This document shows, piece by piece, positions 8,340 through 16,116 of a stretch of DNA of 64,000 nucleotides. The notes beneath the pieces are model-generated. The model ran no database searches and was not told the origin of the DNA. It saw nothing but the letters and a program-made list of their open reading frames with translations. The translations under genes were made by a program, and so were the position numbers. Source of the stretch: JALYNX01 sp035292685 (lineage in GTDB: Bacteria > Actinomycetota > Acidimicrobiia > Spongiisociales > ZC4RG35); NCBI GenBank assembly GCA_035292685.1, contig DATDPP010000018.1, forward strand, positions 56,637 through 120,636, written 5' to 3'. Numbering within the stretch: the first letter of the stretch is position 1; every line of letters starts with the position of its first letter.

Positions 8340-8385
8340 AGGTGAGGGTTCTCTGAGAAAACGATCTCGCGAAATCTCTTCACCT
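8340..8385 (-). promoter_or_regulatory. Candidate autoregulatory site upstream of response regulator
   Basis: The region holds a perfect TTCTC-n-GAGAA palindrome (8349-8359), repeated ATCTC units, and flanking AGGTGA/TCACCT arms. On the minus strand TTCTCAGAGAACC resembles TTCTCACAGGATC (6233-6245) upstream of the secreted gene of the same operon. The binding protein is inferred. Confidence 0.35.
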
Positions 8386-8522
8386 GCATAACTGGCTACC
8401 GGAACACCCGCGGTTCTAGGGTGCCTATCACTTCCCCTGAATGCTTATCGAGGCGTTCACTTTCCCTCACAGTGCTGGTTTTCTCGCTCTGGGAGCGTCT
8501 CGATCGGCTTCGAAAACAATGC

Positions 8523-8551
8523 TTGACGCATGACACGGATGTAATTACAGT
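8523..8551 (+). promoter_or_regulatory. Near-consensus sigma-70-type promoter of nrdJ
   Basis: TTGACG at 8523-8528 and TACAGT at 8546-8551 are separated by 17 bp, the ideal spacing for the housekeeping sigma factor. Predicted transcription starts near 8558, directly before two NrdR boxes. The untranslated leader would be about 120 nt and ends with the ribosome site AGAGGAGG before the ATG at 8679. Confidence 0.7.
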
Positions 8552-8561
8552 ATTGAAGTCC

Positions 8562-8577
8562 ATACTAGATGTCGTGG
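8562..8577 (+). promoter_or_regulatory. NrdR box 1
   Basis: atactagatgtcgtgg matches the NrdR consensus acaCwAtATaTwGtgt at the conserved C, A, AT, T and G positions. It starts 11 bp downstream of the -10 element and 31 bp before box 2, the tandem spacing known for NrdR sites. Confidence 0.75.
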
Positions 8578-8592
8578 TCACTTTCCCTCGTA

Positions 8593-8608
8593 CCACTACA
8601 TCTTGTGG
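8593..8608 (+). promoter_or_regulatory. NrdR box 2
   Basis: ccactacatcttgtgg fits the NrdR palindrome well, with symmetric CCAC and GTGG ends. It starts exactly 31 bp after box 1, which puts both on the same face of the helix and allows one NrdR oligomer to bridge them and block transcription. Confidence 0.78.
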
Positions 8609-8678
8609 TAGGAGAGGATTTATGGACCTCGTCCTCGTAGTATGACGAAGGACGAACAGTGCAGAGGAGGCACTATTC

Positions 8679-11600
8679 ATGAGCAAAGGCCTGCGGATCA
8701 ATCGTCGCTTCACCGAGGCCGGCAAGGACGCCTACGACAAGATCGAATGGTCCCGTCGTGACTCCCGAATCACCAACCCCGATGGCTCGATCGTCTTCGA
8801 GATGGCCGATGCCGAGATTCCGTCTGGCTGGTCACAGGTGGCCGCCGACATCATGGTCTCGAAGTACTTCCGCAAGGCAGGCGTCCCCCAATTCGACGAC
8901 GAGGGGAACCAGATCCGCGACGAATCCGGCCAGCCGGTCATGGGCCCGGAGCGCTCCGCCAAGCAGGTGTTCAACCGTCTCGCCGGCACCTGGCGTCACT
9001 GGGGCGAGAAGGAGGGCTACTTCGCCACCACCGAGGACGCCGTGGCCTTCGAGGACGAGCTCCGCTACATGCTCGCCAACCAGATGGCCGCCCCCAACTC
9101 CCCGCAGTGGTTCAACACCGGTCTCAACTGGGCCTATGGCCTGACCGGTCCCGCCCAGGGCTTCTGGTACGTCGACAGCGCCGACGGGGAGATGAAGGCC
9201 TCCCCCGACTCCTATAGCCGTCCCTCCCCTCATGCCTGCTTCCCAGCCGGAACACGCATCATCACGGACGAGGGTTTCAAGGCGATCGAGAAGATCGAAC
9301 CTGATGACCTTGTGCTCACTCATGAGGGCCGCTTCCGCAAGGTCGCGGAAACCATGCAGCGACAGATCGACGAGGACCTGTTCAGGCTGACAATCGGCAA
9401 TCAAACGGTGACTGCTACCAACAATCACCCAGTCCTGGTCCTACGAGATGGCCAACACAGATGGGTTGCCGTTGGCGACGTCATGCTGGACGAACCGGTT
9501 TTCACAATGCCCAACGCCGAATCGGCGCGGCCGAATGGAATCGCGGCCCCAGTCATGCAAATCGAGCGAATCCCGTTCTCGGGCACCGTCTACAACTTCC
9601 AAGTTGAGGGCGACGAGAGCTACGTGGCGAACGGTGTCGTCGTCCACAACTGTTTCATACTCAGCGTGAAGGATGACCTGGTGAACCCGGGCGGGATCAT
9701 GGACCTCTGGGTCCGTGAGGCCCGCATCTTCAAGTTCGGCTCCGGCGCCGGCTCCAACTTTTCCCAGATCCGCGGCGAGAACGAGCGGCTCTCCGGTGGC
9801 GGCAAGTCCTCCGGTGTCATGTCCTTTCTCAAGATCGGTGACCGGGCCGCAGGCGCGATCAAGAGCGGAGGCACCACCCGTCGCGCCGCCAAGATGGTGA
9901 TCCTCGACGTGGATCATCCCGATATCGAGAAGTTCATCGACTGGAAGAAGGTCGAGGAGGACAAGGCGCGAGTCCTGATCCAGCACGGCGGCTTCCCTGC
10001 AGACTTCAACGGCGACGCCTATGCCACAGTTTCAGGCCAGAACTCCAACAACTCGGTGCGGGTCACAAATGATTTCATCCAGACCGTCCTCGACGACGGC
10101 GACTGGAATCTGACCAACCGCACCGATGGCAGCGTCCGCAAGACGGTGAAGGCACGCGACCTGTGGAACAGGATCGCCGAGGCAGCCTGGGCCTGCGCCG
10201 ACCCCGGGCTCCAGTTCGACACCACCATCAACGAATGGCACACCAGCCCTGCTGGAGGACGGATTCGCGCATCCAACCCATGCTTCACCGGTGAGATGCG
10301 GGTGGCCACCGACAAAGGCCTTATCCCGTTCAAGTCCCTGGTTACTCGGGTAGCCGAAGGAGAGTCATTCCAGGTCTACACCCACGACGCCACCAACCCC
10401 GACCAGCCGAGCGAAACCATCGACCTGACGACTCCGACCCAGGTGATGGTGACCGGGATCAATCAGATCCTCCGAATCGAGTTCTCGGATGGCCGTGTGC
10501 TCAGATGCACCCCCAACCACCGGCTGTGGACCTCCAATCGGGGATGGGTGAGAGCCGACGAGCTGACCGAAACCGATCAGATCCGTCTCCTCGATCGTGA
10601 GATCGATTTCGGTATGGCCTCTTGGGCGATTCCGATTTCGACAGAGGTCGCCACCTATCAGCAGCGCGCCTCGAGCCGTAAGTACGCGGTCAACCTGCCC
10701 GAGAAGTGGACCGAGGACTTCGCCCACTATCTGGGCTGGTTAGTTGGCGATGGCAGCGTGACCGACAAGATCGCAGTGACTGTCTACGGCAGTACTGAGG
10801 AGCAGCAGACGGCGATGATGCTCCATCGGGAACTCCTCGCCGAGATCAACGGCGGCTTCGCCCCCAAGCCAACCAAGATGGGCAACGGCACCTATCAACT
10901 CCGCATTGGAAGAAACGCATTCCGCCGGTTCCTCCAGGCGCTGGGTGTCTCTCAGGCCAAAGCAGGTGAGAAGAGGGTTCCGTGGTCCATCTTCGAAGCC
11001 CCCAAGCCGATCGTTGCTGCCTTTCTCCGCGGGCTCTATGACGCCGACGGATGTGTCAGGTACGGCGATGACACCAGGTACGTCGGAGTCGCAAGCGCGT
11101 CCAAGGACCTACTGCGAGATGTACAGCAATTGCTCGACACATTCGGCGTGCACGGTTCCATCTACTCGAGCAAACGCAAGGCGCCCGCCACCTTCGAATA
11201 CACCACCAAGGACGGCGAGCACCGCACCTATCGAGGCGGCTCAGACATCAACGATCTTCGAGTCATGGGATCCGATCTCGATCGGTTCTTCGACTCCATC
11301 GGATTCGGACTCGTCAACAAGGATGACATCTTGCATCAGGTACTCACCGAGACCACCAGGTACGCCACCCGGCATTGGATTCGACTCAAGGGCCGAGCCG
11401 AAGACGGTTGGGAAACCACCTATAACCTGACCGAACCCATGAACCACTCATACCTGACGACGGGGATTCTCACCAGCAACTGCGCCGAATATCTCTTCCT
11501 CGACGACACCGCCTGCAACCTGGCCTCGATCAATCTGGTCCGGTTCTACGACGACGAGACCGGTGTCTTCGACATTGAGACCTACCAACACGCCATCCGG

Positions 11601-13715
11601 CTGTGGACGATCGTCTTGGAGATCTCGGTGGCCATGGCCCACTTCCCGTCACAAGACATCGCACAGGGCTCCTATGACTACCGAACCCTGGGTCTGGGAT
11701 ACGCCAACCTCGGATCGCTGCTTATGCGTCAGGGGATCGCCTACGACTCCGATGAGGGCCGGGCAATCGCTGGAGCGATGACCGCCATCCTCACCGGCTA
11801 CTCCTACGCCACCTCCGCCGAGATCGCCGAGGTCACCGGGCCCTTCCCCAAGTTCGGCGAGAACCGCGAGGCGATGCTCCGAGTCATGCGCAACCACCGA
11901 CGGGCCGCCTATGGCGAGAAGGACTACGAAGGTGTCACCACGCAGGTGATGACAATCGATCCATCGCTGTGCCCGCCTGACATGCTCGAAGCCGCCCGCG
12001 GCTCCTGGGATCTGGCACTCGAGCGTGGCGAACAACACGGCTATCGCAACGCACAGTCCAGTGTCATCGCGCCGACTGGAACTATTGGGCTCCTCCTCGA
12101 CTCGGATACCACCGGTATCGAGCCCGACTTCTCACTGGTCAAGTTCAAGAAACTGGCTGGGGGTGGCTATTTCAAGATCGTCAACCAGTCAGTGACGCCG
12201 GCCCTGGCCCACCTCGGATACGACGCCGATCAGATCAAGGATGTGGTCGAGTACATCGTCGGCACCGGCTCTCTCGAAGGAGCTCCCCACATCAACCGGG
12301 AGACCCTGGCCGCCAAGGGCTTCGATGACGACGACCTGGACAAGGCAGAGGCCGCACTGGCTTCCGTATTCGAATTGAGGCAGGCGTTCAACGTGTTCAC
12401 CTTCGGGGAAGCCACCCTGCAGCGGCTCGGGTTCGGCGTCGACGAGTACACCGGCTGGGAGTTCAACATGCTGCGCGCCCTCGGCTTCACCCAGTCCGAG
12501 ATCAACGAGGCCAACGACCACATCTGTGGCCTCCAGACCATCGAGGGTGCACCTCAAATCAAGGAAGAACACCTCCCCGTATTCGACACCGCCAACAAGA
12601 ACGGCAAGTACGGAACCCGATTCATCCACCACAACGGGCACATCAAGATGATGGCGGCGGCACAGCCGTTCATCTCCGGTGCGATCTCGAAGACCATCAA
12701 CATGCCCAACGAGATCACGGTCGAGGACATCGAAGAGGCTTACCGGATGTCCTGGGAGCTGGGTTTGAAGGCCATGGCCATCTACCGGGACGGCTCCAAG
12801 GCGGCCCAGCCGCTCAACTCGGTCTCTGACGAGGGCGACGAACACGAGGATGAGGCGCCGGGGATCACCGCCGCCGTCGAAGCCGAAAAGGCGATCCACT
12901 GGGGCAACCTGCCACCGGGGATCTCCCCGACCCAGGCCTACCGACAGGGTATGAAGCCACCCCGTTTCCTCCTCCCGGCCCGTCGCAACGGGTACAACCA
13001 GGAGGCGAGGATCGGCGGGCACAAGGTGTTCCTGCGCACCGGTGAGTACGAGGATGGGACCCTGGGTGAGATCTTCATCGACCTTGCCAAGGAGGGGGCG
13101 ACCCTGAAGGGGATCCTGTCCTGTTTCGCCATCGCCGTCTCCAAGGGTCTCCAGTACGGAGTGCCGTTGGAGGAGTTCGTCGACACCTTCACCTTCCAGA
13201 CCTTCGAGCCGCGGGGCATGGTCGAGGGCCATCCCAACATCAAGATGGCCAACTCGATCGTGGATTACGTGTTCCGGGCCTTGGGTGTCGAGTACCTGGA
13301 GCGTGACGAACTGGCCCAGGTGCCTCCCATCCGTGAAGTTGGTGAGCTAGCCGGGCCCGCCAAAGGCCTAGCCGCCGAGGCTGGAGTTCAACTCGACCTG
13401 ACCGATGCGGTGGCCGAAGCCGACGTCGATGTGGTGCAGCGAGCCGCCGACTTCGTGGACTCACCCGACCAGGATCTCCCCCTGCGCAGCGGGGGGACCG
13501 ACGCCAGCTCCCGAAGTGAGCGCGTCGAGGGGAGCACCGTCATCCAGGTGGAGGAAGATGGAACTGTGATGGCGGGTAGTGCCGCCCTGGTCGACGCGGC
13601 CCTCAAGGAGAACATGGGCGACGCCCCGGTCTGCTCCAACTGCGGTCACATGACGATCAGAAACGGCAGCTGCTACGTGTGCCTCACCTGCGGGGACACG
13701 ACGGGGTGTAGTTGA
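8679..13715 (+). CDS. nrdJ: Class II (cobalamin-dependent) ribonucleotide reductase with two inteins
   Basis: Makes deoxyribonucleotides using adenosylcobalamin. The 1678-aa precursor carries a 138-aa intein at residues 187-324 and a 400-aa intein at 535-934; the spliced enzyme would be 1140 aa. Extein landmarks are APNSPQWFNTGLN, the redox-Cys segment CFILSVKDD (C325), the thiyl-radical segment NP-CAEYLFLDD (C935) followed by CNLASINL, a TSCPD domain near the end (IGGHKVFLRTGEYEDGTLG) and a C-terminal zinc-ribbon-like tail CSNCGHM...CLTCGDTTGC that probably relays electrons. The start has AGAGGAGG 8 nt upstream. It is controlled by an adjacent promoter with two NrdR boxes. No cobalamin riboswitch was recognised. 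Confidence 0.97.
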   Translation: MSKGLRINRRFTEAGKDAYDKIEWSRRDSRITNPDGSIVFEMADAEIPSGWSQVAADIMVSKYFRKAGVPQFDDEGNQIRDESGQPVMGPERSAKQVFNRLAGTWRHWGEKEGYFATTEDAVAFEDELRYMLANQMAAPNSPQWFNTGLNWAYGLTGPAQGFWYVDSADGEMKASPDSYSRPSPHACFPAGTRIITDEGFKAIEKIEPDDLVLTHEGRFRKVAETMQRQIDEDLFRLTIGNQTVTATNNHPVLVLRDGQHRWVAVGDVMLDEPVFTMPNAESARPNGIAAPVMQIERIPFSGTVYNFQVEGDESYVANGVVVHNCFILSVKDDLVNPGGIMDLWVREARIFKFGSGAGSNFSQIRGENERLSGGGKSSGVMSFLKIGDRAAGAIKSGGTTRRAAKMVILDVDHPDIEKFIDWKKVEEDKARVLIQHGGFPADFNGDAYATVSGQNSNNSVRVTNDFIQTVLDDGDWNLTNRTDGSVRKTVKARDLWNRIAEAAWACADPGLQFDTTINEWHTSPAGGRIRASNPCFTGEMRVATDKGLIPFKSLVTRVAEGESFQVYTHDATNPDQPSETIDLTTPTQVMVTGINQILRIEFSDGRVLRCTPNHRLWTSNRGWVRADELTETDQIRLLDREIDFGMASWAIPISTEVATYQQRASSRKYAVNLPEKWTEDFAHYLGWLVGDGSVTDKIAVTVYGSTEEQQTAMMLHRELLAEINGGFAPKPTKMGNGTYQLRIGRNAFRRFLQALGVSQAKAGEKRVPWSIFEAPKPIVAAFLRGLYDADGCVRYGDDTRYVGVASASKDLLRDVQQLLDTFGVHGSIYSSKRKAPATFEYTTKDGEHRTYRGGSDINDLRVMGSDLDRFFDSIGFGLVNKDDILHQVLTETTRYATRHWIRLKGRAEDGWETTYNLTEPMNHSYLTTGILTSNCAEYLFLDDTACNLASINLVRFYDDETGVFDIETYQHAIRLWTIVLEISVAMAHFPSQDIAQGSYDYRTLGLGYANLGSLLMRQGIAYDSDEGRAIAGAMTAILTGYSYATSAEIAEVTGPFPKFGENREAMLRVMRNHRRAAYGEKDYEGVTTQVMTIDPSLCPPDMLEAARGSWDLALERGEQHGYRNAQSSVIAPTGTIGLLLDSDTTGIEPDFSLVKFKKLAGGGYFKIVNQSVTPALAHLGYDADQIKDVVEYIVGTGSLEGAPHINRETLAAKGFDDDDLDKAEAALASVFELRQAFNVFTFGEATLQRLGFGVDEYTGWEFNMLRALGFTQSEINEANDHICGLQTIEGAPQIKEEHLPVFDTANKNGKYGTRFIHHNGHIKMMAAAQPFISGAISKTINMPNEITVEDIEEAYRMSWELGLKAMAIYRDGSKAAQPLNSVSDEGDEHEDEAPGITAAVEAEKAIHWGNLPPGISPTQAYRQGMKPPRFLLPARRNGYNQEARIGGHKVFLRTGEYEDGTLGEIFIDLAKEGATLKGILSCFAIAVSKGLQYGVPLEEFVDTFTFQTFEPRGMVEGHPNIKMANSIVDYVFRALGVEYLERDELAQVPPIREVGELAGPAKGLAAEAGVQLDLTDAVAEADVDVVQRAADFVDSPDQDLPLRSGGTDASSRSERVEGSTVIQVEEDGTVMAGSAALVDAALKENMGDAPVCSNCGHMTIRNGSCYVCLTCGDTTGCS
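9237..9650 (+). mobile_element. Mini-intein 1 in NrdJ (138 aa, no endonuclease)
   Basis: Begins with Cys (block A CFPAGTRIITDEGFKAIEKI), has block B TATNNHPVLV, and ends NGVVVHN before extein Cys325 (CFILSV). All splicing residues are present: Cys1, the block B Thr and His, the penultimate His, the terminal Asn and a Cys at +1. At 138 aa it has only the Hint fold and cannot home. It interrupts the enzyme directly in front of the redox cysteine, so unspliced NrdJ should be inactive. Confidence 0.93.
10281..11480 (+). mobile_element. Intein 2 in NrdJ with LAGLIDADG homing endonuclease (400 aa)
   Basis: Starts CFTGEMRVATDKGLIPFKSL (block A), has block B RCTPNHRLWTS, then a LAGLIDADG endonuclease with both helices and their acidic residues (LGWLVGDGSV and LRGLYDADGCV). 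It ends NHSYLTTGILTSN immediately before the radical-site Cys (CAEYLF). The penultimate residue is Ser instead of the usual His, which is less common and may slow Asn cyclisation. The two intact Asp motifs suggest the endonuclease could still be active, which fits recent or ongoing homing. Confidence 0.93.
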
Positions 13716-13918
13716 ACAACCAGCCAACGCCGGGCTTATCGCCCTCTGAACAGGCGTTTCAATAGATTGGGGCCCATGCTGACAAGTACCTACTCGACGC
13801 CGGGTGAGCGCTCCAATCTCGGGAGAGAGCTGCGCAAGACGGTTCCACGTTCGAGTCACAGCGAGTGGGAACCGCCGCCAGATCGTCAGGATCCAGTGGC
13901 TCTCATCATCGCACTGCC

Positions 13919-14119
13919 ATGGCGGCCGTCACGGGTTACCGGCGATGGCTGGTCGAGCTCTCCGCGCTGGTCAATCTCGGCATCTGGTACGCCAAGGCTT
14001 CTCGCTTCGACCGGGCGGTGGCCGACTTCGCCCTCACCTACGCCGACCAGAACCAGCGTGATTACGAGGTGTTCACCAGCGCAATCGCCTCGGGGAGGCT
14101 GCCGGCCGAGACCGAGTGA
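13919..14119 (+). pseudogene. Probable C-terminal remnant of a DUF2252 protein
   Basis: The last ~40 codons read ASRFDRAVADFALTYADQNQ then RDYEVFTSAIASGRLP, which fits the C-terminal end of DUF2252 (COG4320) proteins, normally over 400 aa. Only about 66 codons are open from the ATG at 13919. Just upstream, another frame reads AGRALRAGQSR, faintly like the ALARAHARSG segment that precedes this end in the family, suggesting a frameshift. No ribosome site is seen. A short expressed protein remains possible. Confidence 0.45.
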
Positions 14120-14133
14120 CCGCGGCGCCTCCT

Positions 14134-14673
14134 TCAGCCCAACGGCGCCGCCGCAAACGGCACCGCGAACCGCAGGCACCAAATCAGGACCGTTCGGTGC
14201 ACCTCCGGGTCGAAGTCGGCGGGGAGCTCGTAGTTCTGGCTCCCGACGGTGCCCTTGAGAGTCCCCAGGTCGATGTACTCGGTAGGTGAACCGCCCTGAT
14301 AAGAGGTCGAGGGGAGCAACAACACGTAGAGATCGGGACCGTTCTGAATGTCGGTGTCGTCCTCGAAGCGAAGCACGTATCTGCCGTCCTGTTCGTACAC
14401 ATTGGCCGTGCCGGTTGCCGAGTGGTCGATCCCGACAAACTGGCCGGTCGAGATCTGGACAGGCTCGGTCGGCGCGGTCGCGGTGGTGTCCGATGGTTCA
14501 ACCCTCGTGGAAGACGAGCCTGCCGGCCCGGTGGTGGTCGTGGCCGCGAACGCCTGATCAAGGGACTCGTCGGTCTCGACATCGGTGAAAAGAGTGTCGG
14601 GTCGGAACAGGAGAAACCCGACCACTGCCACCACGACCACCCCACCGATCAACAACCACATTCTGGTTGACAT
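14134..14673 (-). CDS. Membrane-anchored DM13-domain protein
   Basis: 179-aa protein with one N-terminal helix (about residues 5-23), a Thr/Ser-rich spacer and a C-terminal DM13 domain. The domain runs from GQFVGIDHSATGTANVYEQD through DLYVLLLPS to the closing VLIWCLRFAVPFAAAPL, which contains the near-invariant Cys. DM13 is a predicted extracytoplasmic redox or electron-transfer module. The ATG at 14673 shares one base with the stop of the fasciclin gene (TGATG), so the two form a coupled operon of secreted proteins. Confidence 0.88.
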   Translation of the reverse strand: MSTRMWLLIGGVVVVAVVGFLLFRPDTLFTDVETDESLDQAFAATTTTGPAGSSSTRVEPSDTTATAPTEPVQISTGQFVGIDHSATGTANVYEQDGRYVLRFEDDTDIQNGPDLYVLLLPSTSYQGGSPTEYIDLGTLKGTVGSQNYELPADFDPEVHRTVLIWCLRFAVPFAAAPLG

Positions 14674-15233
14674 CAACCCTCCGGCGGGGTGAGCACGGTG
14701 TCGATCACGTGGATGACCCCGTTCGAGGCCTCGATGTCATAGCGAAGAATTGTTGCATCTCCGACCATGACGGTCTCGCCGTCGACGGTCACCTCGAGGG
14801 GTGCCCCGTTGAGTGTCGTGATGGTCTGACCGTTCATACCCATGACCATCTCGGAGTCCTCCATCATCGTGACCACGTGATAACCAAGGATCGATTGGAG
14901 CATCTCCGCCCCGGCGAACGCCTCGTCCTGGCTCATCCCGGCGCCGTCGAGATAGGCGGCAAAGGCTTCGTCGTTGGGGATAAACAGGGTGAACGGTCCC
15001 TCACCATGGAAGTCCTCCATGATCCCGGCAGCGTCGAGGCCGGCTAGGAAAATGCCGAGATCGCCCTCAGCCTCGGACACGGCGAGGACATCCTCATCCA
15101 TCATTTCTTCGGTGGTGGAGGTATCGGCTGCGGCCGGCGCAGTGGTGGTGGTAGTGGACTCCCCACCGCAAGCGGCGACGATCAGACCGAGCAGTATGAG
15201 CAGTAGTGCGAAACGTGGGGTCGACATCTTCAT
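14673..15233 (-). CDS. Fasciclin (FAS1) domain lipoprotein
   Basis: 186-aa predicted lipoprotein: signal MKMSTPRFALLLILL then the lipobox VAACGG. A Thr-rich and acidic linker leads to one FAS1 domain. Its H1 box is GPFTLFIPNDEAFAAY, the middle has ILGYHVV and the H2 region is NGVIHVIDTVLTPP. FAS1 proteins act in adhesion or matrix binding outside the cell. AAGGAG five nt before the ATG at 15233 fixes the start. It is divergent from the response regulator at 15415, which may regulate it, and is followed by the coupled DM13 gene. Confidence 0.92.
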   Translation of the reverse strand: MKMSTPRFALLLILLGLIVAACGGESTTTTTAPAAADTSTTEEMMDEDVLAVSEAEGDLGIFLAGLDAAGIMEDFHGEGPFTLFIPNDEAFAAYLDGAGMSQDEAFAGAEMLQSILGYHVVTMMEDSEMVMGMNGQTITTLNGAPLEVTVDGETVMVGDATILRYDIEASNGVIHVIDTVLTPPEG

Positions 15234-15402
15234 GGCATCTCCTTGGTAGGTGGACCAGCCCAACGTACGAGAGGATCCGGCCCCAAAGGCCGTTGTTCAC
15301 CAGCTCTTAAGGGTTTGTTCCGGGTTCCGAAAGAGCCGTTGCCGAAGGTGAAACTTTGGGAAACCCTATAGCCATCCCTGTTGGTTTGAGCCGAGGCCGA
15401 CA

Positions 15403-15408
15403 TAGCAT
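15403..15408 (+). promoter_or_regulatory. -10 element of leaderless promoter
   Basis: TAGCAT ends 6 nt before the GTG start at 15415; no Shine-Dalgarno sequence is present. Confidence 0.5.
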
Positions 15409-15414
15409 TCCCCC

Positions 15415-16116
15415 GTGGAAACTCCGGCCCAGGACACCGGTCAGCGCGTTCTATTAGTGGACGATGAGCCAAGGATCCGTGAAGTCGTGGCCAACTACCT
15501 GCGCCGGGATGGGTACAACGTGCAGACCGCGGTAGACGGGGCTACCGCCCGGCGTCATCTCGCCGAGTTCAAGCCGGATCTGGTGGTGCTCGACCTGATG
15601 CTCCCTGCTATCTCCGGATTCGAGGTGTTGGCCGAGATCCGCCGCAACGGTGACCTCCCCGTGATCGTGCTCACTGCCCGGGCCGAGGAAGCCGACCGGG
15701 TGGCTGGTCTCGAGCTCGGTGCCGACGACTATGTGGTCAAGCCGTTCTCCCCTCGAGAGCTGGTCGCCCGTGTCCGCAGCGTGCTGCGTCGAGCCACGCC
15801 CAAACCCGCCTCGGGCCCCATCGAGTTCGACGGTGTGGTGGTCGACGTGGGACGACGGGTGGCCACGGTCGAAGGCACTCCGGTCGAGCTGACAGCCAGG
15901 GAATTCGACGTGCTCGCCTTCCTCGTCGGCCATGCCCGGCAGGTGTTCAGCCGGAGCGATCTTCTGGAGCGAGTTTGGGGCTCATCAGTGGAGTGGCAGG
16001 ACCCAGCAACCGTCACGGTGCACATTCGCCGCATCCGCCTGAAGATGGAGGAAAACCCCCAGAGCCCGCGCTGGATCCAGACAGTCTGGGGAGTCGGCTA
16101 CCGGTTCGGTTCATGA
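15415..16116 (+). CDS. OmpR-family response regulator
   Basis: 233-aa regulator with receiver motifs LLVDDEPRI, the phospho-Asp in LVVLDLMLP near residue 61 and the Lys in DDYVVKPFSP. The winged-helix C-terminus has ELTAREFDVLAFLV, VTVHIRRIRLKMEE and the closing QTVWGVGYRFG. The GTG start looks leaderless. Its stop overlaps the kinase start (TCATGA), so the pair is one operon. It is divergent from the fasciclin-DM13 operon across 181 bp, making those secreted proteins the likeliest targets, which is inference. Confidence 0.94.
   Translation: METPAQDTGQRVLLVDDEPRIREVVANYLRRDGYNVQTAVDGATARRHLAEFKPDLVVLDLMLPAISGFEVLAEIRRNGDLPVIVLTARAEEADRVAGLELGADDYVVKPFSPRELVARVRSVLRRATPKPASGPIEFDGVVVDVGRRVATVEGTPVELTAREFDVLAFLVGHARQVFSRSDLLERVWGSSVEWQDPATVTVHIRRIRLKMEENPQSPRWIQTVWGVGYRFGS

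Noticed and set aside
8447..8509. Inverted ATCGAG-rich arms in the nrdJ leader region as an operator
   Set aside because: The arms are 9-10 bases with a spacer of over 40 bp and lie upstream of the promoter; too weak to call.
8307..8678. Cobalamin riboswitch upstream of nrdJ
   Set aside because: No recognisable B12-box or conserved junction pattern was found in the 372-bp leader; only the promoter and two NrdR boxes are supported.
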